Source: Carex sylvatica (taxonomy: Eukaryota > Streptophyta > Magnoliopsida > Poales > Cyperaceae). Taken from it: a stretch of 64,000 bases of DNA. Both the position numbers and the translations under genes were made by a program. The notes beneath the pieces were generated by a model, which was not told where the DNA came from, searched no databases, and worked only from the letters and a program-made list of their open reading frames with translations. This document shows positions 32,404 to 44,200 of the stretch, one piece after another; position 1 is the stretch's first letter, and every line of letters begins with the position of its first letter. The stretch lies in NCBI GenBank assembly GCA_964058845.1, contig CAXKVR010000332.1, forward strand, positions 62,001 to 126,000. The letters run 5' to 3'.

Positions 32404-32879
32404 ACACCCTGTTTGGATGGAGATGAGAGGAAGGAAGGGGAGGTGAAAAATAGAAGGGAATGTAATGGAATATAAATAAAGATTAACATATTTAATTTTT
32501 TTGTGCTTGGATGATTAATGAGAGAAAATAAATTAATTTTTTTTTTTATCTTATTTCTTATTTGGTTGATTAAAATTTAGAAGGTTAATGTAAAATTCGG
32601 TGGTTGTTGTAGGTTTATGATAAAAAACTTGTATAATAATTATATTGATAAGATATATGATTGGACATTTGTGTTATTTTTTATAAAAATATTTGTAACA
32701 AAAATTTTTTTCGTCCGTCAAATTGGAAGATAAACCAATTCTATTAATTACAATGATACAAGATTAAATCTTTCAGCTCTGACATAATTTTGTCAACCAA
32801 ATACGATTCGACAGAGTTTTTTTTTTTTTTTTTGTTTTCCATTCCCTCCCTTCCTCTACTCTCCATCCAAACAAGGTGT
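32404..32879. mobile_element. Inverted-repeat element with ACACCYTGTTTGGATGGAGA ends
   Basis: The left end ACACCCTGTTTGGATGGAGA (32404) and the reverse strand of the right end, ACACCTTGTTTGGATGGAGA (ending 32879), match 19 of 20 and remain similar for about 40 bp of purine-rich sequence (GAGGAAGG...). The interior is A/T-rich with a poly(T) run. The element lies upstream of the ZAT-like gene. No coding capacity; the superfamily is not clear because no unambiguous duplication was found. Confidence 0.75.
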
Positions 32880-33804
32880 AAAAAGTAACAAAGTTCCTTT
32901 TGGATGCTTCCCAGCAGCACCACAATAATGAAAATAAACACGGACCGGAGATTTAAAATTAACCGTGCATATTTAGGTATCTTTCGTTTACCATATTTAT
33001 AATAATTTGATAGTAAAAGATCGTTTTTTTGTTAAATATAGTCTAATTAGTTTAATAAAATTAGCAAGTTCTTTACGCAGAATAGAAGTTGCGCTTTTCC
33101 ACAATGATTCCTGGAACAAAGCATGACAGTACAAGATTCCATACAAAGTTGGGGTATCAGAATATCTCAATACTCATGCCGGGTATACTAAAAATATTTG
33201 ACTACAAAGAGGAAGGGGAGGGTGGAGGGAATGTTTTTTAAGCAAGCACCAACAATTTTAAAGCACGTTTTGACAATTTTAAAGCACGTTTAAAGCATGT
33301 TGTTTGCAACACCTTGTAAAATTACATTTTTTTTTTTAGAATGGTCTCTACCACTCTTATTCCAAAATTTTCAATTATGAAGCAAGTTTTGACAGTCTAG
33401 CATCCCTGTAATCTCCCCTTTCTGACCTCCCCTCCCTCCTCTACTCTCAATTAGAGCACGCAATAATGTGTTTTATTATCAATGGGGTGCTAATTGGATA
33501 GGTTTGTCCGTGAACAAATCAGACTGAACAATCGCTGAACAAAGTTCGGACGAGTTATAATACGAACGGGCTCAATGTTCAGCTCAGGTTCAATATATTT
33601 TTTATCATTGAATCAAATATGAATAGGACTTTGAACAAAGTTTGATTATGTTTATTTAACAGCCCATTTGAAAAGCCCGTTTGGACAGGTTTTGAGCAGC
33701 CAGTTTGTAGGTTTTGAACATATTGATTTCACTCAAGACCCTCGCGATATCGCCTCTCACCTAGTCCAATCTCTCTCTCTTTCTCCCTTCGCCGCTATTG
33801 TCCG
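32880..33804. other. Intergenic, no gene recognised
   Basis: A/T-rich DNA with short local repeats (TTTTAAAGCACGTTT near 33255-33295). No coding evidence. Confidence 0.45.
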
Positions 33805-33812
33805 ACTCTCAG

Positions 33813-34185
33813 CAGAGGCGGACCCAGGATTTTCATCAGGGGACAAAAAAATATCGAACCTAGTTTAAATAGCTAATCAAATTTAGATCCATTAACTAAT
33901 TAATTAGGTATTCGATAAAAAATATTGCTTTAACTTGTTCTTTCCAATACCCTGACTTGTAATTTCTGATTCTCTGACCTATAATTCTAATTATCAATCA
34001 TAATTTAAGAAATTTATTTTAATTTTAACTCTAAATTTAGTCCGAATTACAATTCAAATATTCAGAGGGGAGCAAAAAAATTTTCGGAGAGGGGGGCAAA
34101 GTCCATCGGAACATCTCGAACTCCACTAAAACTCAAAATCTAGGGGAGGCAGCTGCCCCCCCAGGATCACTGTAGATCCGCCCCT
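33813..34185. mobile_element. hAT-type MITE (373 bp)
   Basis: The ends CAGAGGCGGACCCAGG and, on the reverse strand, CAGGGGCGGATCTACA form inverted repeats. Flanks ACTCTCAG (33805-33812) and ACTCTCAA (34186-34193) are an 8-bp duplication with one mismatch. No ORF. It ends 25 bp before a second related element. Confidence 0.82.
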
Positions 34186-34210
34186 GACTCTCAATCCACC
34201 TTTCTCTCAC

Positions 34211-34479
34211 TAGGGGCGGATCTTAGTGTATTGGAAAGGTGGCTAAGCCACCCGTATGATTATAAAATTTTAGTTATATATATTGAAATTTAATTAAATT
34301 TTTTTTTCAGAACATTCTATATAGTCTAGCCCCCCTCAACAATAATCAAATGTTTACTTATAGTCTAGTGGTTTGAGCTATGTTTTGTAGATGAGAGGTC
34401 TTGGGTTCAAATCTCACTCACCATATTATGCATTTTAATTTTCAGCCCTCTCCATCAAAGTTTTCTAGTTCCACCCCTG
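34211..34479. mobile_element. Second hAT-type MITE (269 bp)
   Basis: The ends TAGGGGCGGATCTTAG and, on the reverse strand, CAGGGGTGGAACTAGA are related to the termini of the element at 33813. Flanks TCTCTCAC (34203-34210) and TCTCTCGC (34480-34487) are an 8-bp duplication with one mismatch. The interior is A/T-rich and differs from the neighbouring element. Confidence 0.75.
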
Positions 34480-34487
34480 TCTCTCGC

Positions 34488-36977
34488 CAACGCCACCTCT
34501 TCTCCATCGTGCCACATCTCCTCCGTCACACCACCTCTGCTGCATCTCTCAGTTGCTGCTTCTTTTCATACATTGCACATTGGTAGGTGTCTCTTCTCCT
34601 CTATTATTCTTCAACAAACTATGGAAGGACAAGGCATGGAACAAAACATAGATGATGGACTATGTGTCCAAATTAATGTACCCACGCGCATGGAACAAAA
34701 CATAGAGGATGCATGGCTCCTAGGTCGCAGAACATTACAGGGAAGGACAAGGCATCGATGGAACATGGCCTAGGTGGGAGAATGTTGGACGCTATGGAAA
34801 TAAAGGAACAGAAGGACCTTCTCTGGAACGAGCAAGACAGTGAGAATATTAATAGATGAATCCACAACCGAGATTTGCATAACTAGGAACTATTTATATA
34901 GATATAGGAGTGCTAGATCATGCGGGAGCATACTGTGTACTCCTTGCAGCATTATTTACTAAATAGCTTAGAGTACAAATAGATAAGGTGTATTGTAAAT
35001 ACTTTTTTATTTAATATATTTCGTTGCCGACAAATTGTCAACAACCTTCAAAAGAAAAAAAAAACTATGGAATAGATGAGATTGTTTTAACCTTTGTAAG
35101 CTTCGTTATTGATAACTATTTATAACCTTGATCGGTATCTCTTCATTGAGAATCATTTTTTTAGCGAGAACCATCCCCTTCTCGTCCCACATTTTCTTTA
35201 CCGTTTTTATTTATTTATTTTAATTTTGGGATTTGCTATTTTGATTTTAATAGAAATATGTTTTGTTTTTGCACATATATTATGCTTATCAAGTGTTTGA
35301 GAAAATGTCTCTGTGAAAAGTAAATGAACAAGGAGTCTATTAATATTTTTCCATTTTTTCCATCAATTATCTATTACTTTCTGTTACAAAATGAGTGATA
35401 TCGGTCTATGAAATTGATTGCAGTCATTAAAAGTAAACTGAGAATAAATTTTTTTGTAATATCAAATTCTGATTTCTGACTCTCAATCTGAGAATACTGA
35501 GATTTGGGTGAATTTGGTAACATATATATATTTTTTCTTTTATTTACCATTATATGGGGCCATGGTAATGATCTGAAGCGTACACTTATGCAAATCTCAT
35601 TCTAAATCTTGTCACTAGTTGAAGTTGCTCGTCTTTCTTTATCCTTCTCAATTAATATATATCAAATTTGTCAATTTCAAATCTTTACTGAACAAAAAAG
35701 CTTTTGCTGATATATGAACAGTATTCTTTCGTTGACGACGTACTTGTATATATTCTTCTTTTCTATCGCCTTTTGTACTTATCTTTGTCATCGTTCAAAA
35801 TCCTGACACAAATATTTATTCTGTAAATTGAGAAAAATTTACGGGCAATATTTCATAATTACTCTCCGAAGAAAAAAAATGTTCTTACCGTATGATTTCA
35901 TTTCAAATATATATATTTTTTTTTCCTAAATTGATATGAGATCTTCTGTTTCGATTAATTTAAGGAGTAGCTATTATTGGGAATAGTAATTGACATCTAA
36001 TTTTGTGCGAACGTCTGCTACTGTAACTTTATCAATAAATGTGGTGCAATGGTACCGTAATCTCAGACTACCCCTTCAAATGTACAAATATCCTCTCCAA
36101 TACTGTAAAAGATTCTCTTCACTTTATGGTTTGAGATTAATTCTCAACTGCTTTGAGATTCGGACTAACGCAGGAGTAGTATTATTGGACTTTGTAATTC
36201 GTGCCAAGTTAAAAATAACAGTTCAGATCCAATAATTCTAAAAAATTATCTATTACGGTACTGAAGAGGATCTGAATTCCCTTCAAACACATCAGATGTT
36301 CCGAAATAGAGTTGCAAACTTAATATAGCAACACAAATTTTCGTCATTCTACAAAAAGACACATGTTTCATAACTACAAGCTTAATCCAAGTTTTCATCT
36401 CACAGGACCCTCCTCTTTTAAATTCAATCCTTTACTTATAAAATGTACAAATTTTAAAATTAGTAATTTTCTATGTATAAATCTCAAAATAAATAAAGAG
36501 ATCAGCAGATTTAATTCTCGTTTCAATTATCTGAGAAATAACATCTAACAGTACCAAATTATATAGAGCCTTCGATAAAAGAAAATGTTACGAAAGTACG
36601 AAATCAAAGACAGCCGTTTCGAAATCGCCGCCACAGAAAAACCGAGGCAGTCGAAATCCCCATTTTTTATTAATCGAATAAATAAATAAAAATATCGAAA
36701 TAACGATACATTTTTATAAAATATTAATATATAAGATAATAAGAACGGCGGAATGAACTATTCCGTCCGCTATAGTATCCGTTTGTTTCATTATAAATCA
36801 TTCAGAAAAAAAAAAAAAAAATCTGTAACGGACATTGTAGCGGATAAGATAGATATATCACGTTCTTGGTAGATATCAATATTTCGTAATAATTTACTCT
36901 TATTTTTATATTCTTAACTCTCTTTTTCTATTAATAAAAAAATCTGGTCCAAATCAGACCAATCTCATGTTGTCATG
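34488..36977. other. Intergenic A/T-rich region, no gene recognised
   Basis: Contains local duplications such as CATGGAACAAAACATAGA(T/G)GATG (34636 and 34689) and many short ORFs without family resemblance. Nothing else was recognised. Confidence 0.45.
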
Positions 36978-36986
36978 TCGTTACTC

Positions 36987-37593
36987 CTGAATTTTTTATT
37001 AATAAAAAAAATAAAATAAAATATCAAAATAAGAATTGTTTCTGAGTTTTTTTGAGATATAGATAGACCGAGATCAACTAATCCGTCCAAAAAATGAGAC
37101 TAAATATCCCATCCAGTTTAATCCTATGCCAAATCAATCTTAATCATCTTAGTGAAATTTATTTTTTAAGGAACAGTACAATTAGGTCCGTTCGGAAAAA
37201 AAAATTGCAAAATGATAAAAGAAATCCTGTCCGTGGCATAAAAAAAACTCACCTACTAAATAGTACTGAAATCTAATACTCTTTAAATCAAATAAAAAAA
37301 AAACCAACCTTAGCAGCAGTCTTTGATCTAGTGAGCGGTTTGCCCCTGCAAATTTTTTATTTTTTTTTACCTCGGACAGAAATAATGCCACCGTCCCTTT
37401 TTTTTTTTTTTTTCTCTCAGCTAGCGCTAAGCTTAGGACGGTATTAACATGTTATTAAGTTGGATGGAATCAATTAGTTCCGTCACTTGAACGGAATAAT
37501 TAATCCTAGTTTACCTATATATTCCAAAATAACTCAAAATCGATCCCCTATTCTGAATTTTTTTAATTTATTTGCTATTAATAAAAAAGTCGG
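36987..37593. mobile_element. MULE-like element (607 bp), CCGATTTTTTATTAATAG family
   Basis: The ends CTGAATTTTTTATTAATA and, on the reverse strand, CCGACTTTTTTATTAATAG are inverted repeats. The flanks TCGTTACTC (36978-36986) and TCGCTACTC (37594-37602) form a 9-bp duplication with one mismatch. The arms contain degenerate GTCCGT/GGACGG motifs like the longer element at 56186-58351. No coding capacity. Confidence 0.78.
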
Positions 37594-37858
37594 TCGCTAC
37601 TCTCTCGCTATCTGTGTGATAATTTAATCTGAACGCGGCTCATTCCTCGATAGCATATCAACCGAACTAACTAGTGGGTCCCTGTGTAAAACTTGCGTAT
37701 GTAATCATTTAAAAGGTATATCTCCCGCCTAAACGACACACACCGGTCGGGCTGTACACCGTCTCACAGACAGTGAAGTCGAGCAACTTAGGGTCCCACA
37801 AGTCATTTTAAATATGGTGCATCACACTTCCGGTTCATGAATTAACGCCCTCTTCGAC

Positions 37859-38040
37859 CGAGTGCGTATCCTCTGAGATATCTCTCAACTTTTGCGTGAC
37901 CGACGTGTCCGGTTCCTATTCGGGGGTGATGTAGGGGTCAGTATTATGTATGCTTTGAGATTCGTGTAGAACGTATTTAAACGGTTAAGATTTTCCATAA
38001 AGTCGCGCAAAGTTTGAGGTATCTCAGAGGATACGAATTC
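37859..38040. mobile_element. MULE-type MITE (182 bp) just upstream of the TNO1-like gene
   Basis: Same family as 27087-27263, in opposite orientation. It starts GAGTGCGTATCCTCTGAGAT and ends GAGGATACGAATTC. Flanks CTCTTCGAC (37850-37858) and CTCTTCGCA (38041-38049) agree at 7 of 9 positions. It lies about 200 bp before the TNO1 start codon and so may fall in the promoter or 5' leader. Confidence 0.82.
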
Positions 38041-38236
38041 CTCTTCGCACGCAGGACCTTGCTTCTTTGGTCTATTCACTTCACCTTGCAGCACGAGCTA
38101 ACCACGCCTTCTGCTATTGTCCTCTCTAAAATTGTAAAACGCGCTTTTTTCTCCATTTTTCTGACTGGAATTGGATCTCAGTTTTATCGGATTCGCTAGA
38201 TCCAGGTATTCCGGTTGGAGTCACAGGCTCGCTTCA

Positions 38237-41200
38237 ATGTCGGACCACTCGGATTCGGATTCCTCGCCAAAAGGGTCCGATTCCAGTTCCGCTGTGGGAG
38301 ATGACGAGAAGAAGCACTCCTCCGACGAAAGCGCGAGTAGCGATGGAGTCCTTGTCGAACTACCAGCTAACCCTGATCAGGTGTTAATTTAACTGAGTTT
38401 AGTTTTAGTTTTTGTAGATTAAACCGGAATTTAGTTTTCTGCCCCTTTAAAGAACGCAATTGCGGAGTCACCCTATAAAATGGTGAAATAACGGTTCTAC
38501 AGCTCCAAAAATGGCAACTTTTATAACCTGGGATTAGTTTTCCCTTTTTCTCTCTTCCTCTTCTAAGTTCGGGTACATTTTCTCTTACATCTCTGGAGGA
38601 TGTTGTAATTACAATTTTAACCTACTTGATTTAAGAATAATACACCAGAGATAATATTCTAAAATTGCATACAGACTGTTTTTCTAATTTTTCAACCAAA
38701 CTATCTTTGCTATTCTCTTGAAAAGGCGAAAAACAAATAAGAAAATGGTTGCTGCGAGTTCCCAATGCATAGGTCGCCTTTATGAACATAGGAGAATGAT
38801 CAGGTGAATAATTTATCCAAATTTACTTTGCGATGACCCTTTTTCTTACAGAATTTGTCTGGTCTTCAACCTTTTTTTTCCAAAAAAAAAAAAAAAAGAA
38901 TTTGAATTTCAGGAAGATCTATGAGATATTTTTCAGCTTACATTGGATCTCTGAGATTCATGTGGATTCCTGTCAGACATTAATTTTCAAATAAGGAATG
39001 CCTTTTGCACCCAGAGTGTTACCCAGGGTTCGCATGCCAATAGGAATGTGCCATGTCTCCACTCGGGCCAGAACAAGTTTGTATATGGTTTGCACTTATC
39101 ATATACAGGGTTGATGCGTCTGTGCATAGTGGACATGGCGCGCTTCGAGTGACATGTGAGCCAGCCGTGGGCAAGTGTTAGCAGGCCTCTTTTCATTTTT
39201 TCCCTTCAGCCATATAAAATTCTGATCACATAAACTGAACATGTGAATTCAATTAAAGTATTTAAATGTTTAACTTTACGGAAAATGTTTTTGTAAATTA
39301 TAGGCTATGCATGCCTTACTTTAAAGGGTTGGATTGTAGATATGCTTTAAAGCCCGACCTGACCTGAATTTACTGGGGTTGACCAGCATGACCCTTGGAA
39401 GTTCTAATAATCAATTGCACGTAATCCATCTTAAATTCATAACCTGGGAAATGGGATTTGGGCTTTATTTTGAAAGAAAAAAGAAAGGAGACTTAATGTT
39501 TCACACTACGGACAGTTGTATCGGCGTAAATGTAATTACTAATTATATCATTAATCCCAGTTGATCTGTGAAGTAACCCAATCTGATTGAAATCTTAATA
39601 CTTCAAAGTTGTAGTATCCCTAAGGAGTTGATTATGAGAACCATAGGTATATAGATACACTTTTTAGTCTTTGCTATACTTATTCTTGGTAAAAGTTGAC
39701 CTTACCTGACCTACATGACCTGACCTCATCAATACCCCCCCAATTGAATTCCACAATCCCCTTGAAGTTATAAATCAAAGTTCATAACCTGGGGAGGGGG
39801 GTTGGGATTTTTGCCAGGACGAACCAGCACCAATAGGGTTAGGTTTGGACAACCCAGACAGTGGCATTCTTGTAAATATCGACGGGTCAACGCAGGACGA
39901 CTCGCGGGAGGATATGTTTGAGGATGCAACTGATGAGCCGGCAACACCAGGTGACGCCATGGAGACGCCTAGAGGCCTTGAGGAATCTATGGCCATGATT
40001 GAGATAGGCGAGAGCTCGGCTAGGAGGGATGCTGAGGAGCTAGCCAGAATGCGGGCTCGGCTTGATGATTCCGTAGCTGAATGTAAGAAGTACAGGGTAG
40101 GTTATCTCTGATTCAATTTATTTTTTGTAGGTGTAATTGTTCTTTTATTATAAGATCTGAACTGTTAGGTGTAAAACCGGGGGATTATATTATTGAAGGT
40201 ACTGAATATCATTTAATGTCGCAAAAGAATTTAAATCATAAATTTTATTTTCTGGTTGAAGTTTACTTCTGTGACTCTGGTTGGGTTTCATTTCTAGCCT
40301 ACCCCAACTTGTTTGGAATAAAGGCTTGGTTGTTGTTGGTTGAAGTTTACTTTGTGCATGGATTACTGTAATCTTCGCAAAAGAGAAAACTTAACAGGCC
40401 TTAGTTCTACCAGTACTAGTTGGTTCAGTTATAAAAACTCTTGACTGCTAATAAAAAAAAATCCTAAATCATATTATAGTGAAAAATAAAATATTGTATA
40501 GTTTAAAGAAAACAAGTTCACAATAGTGTATGTATTTAATTTACATCACTTACAGTTCCTTTCTTTCATTGCAGGAAGAAAGGGAACTGTTTGGGAGAGA
40601 AGTTGCTAGCCTGAGGCAAAAACTTTTAGACATTGCTGAGTGCGAATCTTTGGCCACCTCGAGTGAAGAAGTCGACACCTCATTACCCACACCCTTACAT
40701 GCCATGTTGGCTGATTGCTCCAAATATGCCCTCCAATTTAAAAAGTCCTATGACAGACCTGATCTAAAAGACCTCCTCCTTACAAAGGAACAAGAGCTCG
40801 AGGATCTCAAAGTGAAAAATATTGAGTCAGTCGTGTCTCATGATGTCATCTTTTCTTACTTGGATACCCTGCATGACTCGTGGTCTGAAACCCTAAAAGA
40901 GAGATTATTACCTTCCCTTAATACCATAATTGGAGAAGAATGGTCTACAGATGGCACAGACGACAATGCACTGTCTTTAGTGGAAAAAAAAACGTTGTCA
41001 CTAGTTGAAATTCACAGACAGTTTATGTCTGAGATTGACCAGCTCAGGCAATGTTTGGCAGGGGTCATGCCTGAATGTGAGAACTTGGTGGGTGCTAGCT
41101 CAAATAGTGTTTTGACTGCCGCTATGAAAGGGTTAATTGAAGCCAAGAAAAGAGAAACCGATGATATGGATGTGTTGAATAAACTAAAAATTGAAAATGA

Positions 41201-44200
41201 GGGGCTTCAAAATCAAATAGAGAAGCTGAAAGCAAGTTTGGGTGCAGCAAGTGCTGAGATAAGCAAGGTAAAAGGGGAGCTTGAACAAGCAGAAAACAAG
41301 TATGTCGCAGTTAAAGAAAAACTTAGTATGGCTGTTACAAAAGGGAAGTCTCTGGTACAAACGCGTGACTCATTAAAACAGTCATTGGCTGAGAAAACCG
41401 GTGAGCTTGAGAAGTGCACAGCTGAGTTAAAAGAGAAATCAAATGCACTTCACTCAAGTGAAGTTAAAGTAGAGGAGTTCCGGAGGTTGTTGGATGAGAA
41501 AACAAGTGAATTTGAAAGTTGCAGGCAGCAGTTGCAAACTAGTGAAGCTACAGTGGAAGAGTTGAGGGGGTTGATTGCAGAAAAGTCTGGTGGGTTTGAG
41601 ACTTGCTTGCAAGAGTTAAAAGTAAAATCTGATGAGCTGAGAGCTAGTGAACTTACAGCAGAGGACTTGCGGAGGTTGCTTGAAGAAAAGACAACTGGGT
41701 TTGAGGCTTGCATGCAAGAGTTGCAGGCAACTAAAATTATAGTAGAGGAATTACAGAGGTCATTGGAAGAGAAGAGTAGTGAGTTTGAGATTTGTGTGCG
41801 AGAGTTGAAAGAGAAGTTGCAGGAGTTGCACACGAGTGAAGTTAAGACGGGAGAGCTGCAGGAGTTACTAGAAGAGAAGACGAGAGGGTTCGAGAATTAT
41901 GTAAAAGAAAATTCAACAGCTCTGCAAGATGTACAAGAGTTGTTAGAAGCAAAATCAAGTGAGCTTGAGCGGTGCATGCTCGAGTTGCAGCAGAAGTCAG
42001 ATCTATTGCAAGCAGGTGAAGTGCAAGTAAAAGAGTTGGAGAAGGCAGTAGAAGAGAAGGTGGGTGAGCTCGAGAGGCTTTCGGTGGAGTCACAGCAGAA
42101 GATTGGTCATTCCCAAGCAACTGAAGGTACGGTAAAAGAGTTGTTCGATTTACTTGAAGAGAAGAAAAGCGAGCTTGAGAGGCGCAAGCACGAGTTGCAA
42201 GAAAGTGAATATATGGCGCAAGAGTTGCAAAAGAGCCTAGAAGAGAAGAAATATGAACTTGATAGGTGTGTACTTGACTTGCAACAGAAGTCAGACGTCT
42301 TGCAAGCAACTGAACTTATTGTAAAACAGCTTCAGCATTCTCTGAAAGAGAAGGCAGGTGAGCTGGAGAAGTGCACTCATGACTTGCATACAAGTAAAGT
42401 TACGGTAAAAGAGCTAGAGAAGTTACTAGAAGAGAAGGAACTTCGTTCTCAAGAAACTGAAATGACAATAGCAGAGCTGAAGAAGTTACTAGAGGAGCAA
42501 AGAGGTGAGCTCGAGAAAAGCTTTAAGGAATCAAACGAAAGATCTATTGAACTCGAAACATTCAAGGCTGGTATGGGTGAGCTGAGTGACACACAAAGTA
42601 CACTTGCTTCAATCCAGTTCTCTCTCTCTCAAAAGGAAAACAAACTTCATGAAATAGAGACAATTTTGGGTGAGTTCAGTTTCCCAGATGAATTGGGTTT
42701 GTCAGATGCCTTAGAAAAGATGCGTTGGATAGGTGATCAAAAGAAATCTTTTGACAGTAAAGTAAAAGATGCTTTAGCTTCAGTTGCTTTTCCTGAAACA
42801 GTTTCATCTATTGAGATATATTCTCAAATTCATTGGTTGGTTGAGTCCTTGAACCAAGCTAGAGAAGATGCGAGAAAGTTGGAGGAGGAAAGTTCTCTTG
42901 TAAAATCACAATTAAATGCATTGGATGAGGAAATAAATCGTTTGACCGAGTCCTTATCAGAAGAGAAACGTGGGAGAGATGTTTTAAGAAATGAGGTTGC
43001 CGAATTGTCGGCCAACTTGTCTGCGATTTCTTCTGAAAAAAGCAGATTGGTTGAGGCTCTAGAGGAGGCCTTTCAGATCAAGTATAATTGTGAAAGTCCT
43101 ACCGAGCTAGTTGTTGATAAGTTTATCAGTAGTATAAGAGAGACGGCTAAATTAGCTCTAATTGATAGTGCAAATCTAGAAAAGTTGCAAGCTTTGCTTT
43201 ATGAAAGAGAGCAGGAGTTGAATTTGTGCAAGAAGCTTCTAGAAGAAGATGTGGCTGGCAAAACTGAGATTAAAACGCTAACTGAGGAGGTTGCAAGACT
43301 AAAAGATGAGAAGGCTTCTTTACAAAAGGAGCTTGAAAGGGTGGAAGAGAAAAATGCCTTGGTAAGAGAGAAGCTGTCTATGGCTGTGAAGAAAGGGAAG
43401 GGGTTAGTGGCAGAGAGGGAAGGATTTAAACAAGCCCTGGATGAGAAGAGTGCTGAAATTGCGGCTCTCAAAGCTGATCTTGAATCAAAGGATTCTATTG
43501 TTAAAAATCTAAGAGAGCAGATTGAACGACTTTCTTCTCAGCTGACACGTGTCAATGAGCTTGAGTTGGAGGCTGTTTCCTTAAAAGGGAAGTTGGATGA
43601 GGCTAAGAACTCTATAGAAGAATCAGAGATTGCTAAAGCTCATCTTCTGAAAGAGCTGTCTGAAGCCACTTCAACCAGTCAGATGCTAGAGAACGAACTT
43701 GGCAAAGAGAAAGAGATAATTTCTACTATTATCAAGGAGAAAGAGGAGATTTTGTTTAAAAGGGACACCACTGAGCATGAGCTGGAGAGAGTAAAACAAG
43801 AAGCCTCTACCAGTGCTACTAAATTGACCGATGCTTTTGTCACGATAAAATTGTTAGAGGATGCGCTGTCTGAAGAAAAAAGGAATTTTTTGTCGTTAGA
43901 TAGTGCAAAAATGGAAGCTGAGGCAAGGCATGAGAAGGAGATTACAGATTTGAGATCAAAATTAGCTGATCATGCAGAGGAATTGAAGGAAACTCGAGAG
44001 AGACTAGAAAGGAGCTTGTCAGAAAGAACTAGCGAGCTTGAGAAAATCAAAGAGTTAATGAAGGATGATACTTTATTAACTATGGTGAAGGAGGAGTTTA
44101 GGAGGAAGATTAATAGCTTAAGAGGCATGGGACTTTTGATGCATGATATGCACCAACAGTTTACTGCGAAGGGATATAGCATTGATCCTAGCATAGAGGT

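Noticed and set aside
41213..44194. Several minus-strand ORFs antisense to the TNO1 giant exon
   Set aside because: They are Ser/Leu-rich shadows of the Glu/Lys/Leu-rich coiled-coil codons on the plus strand.
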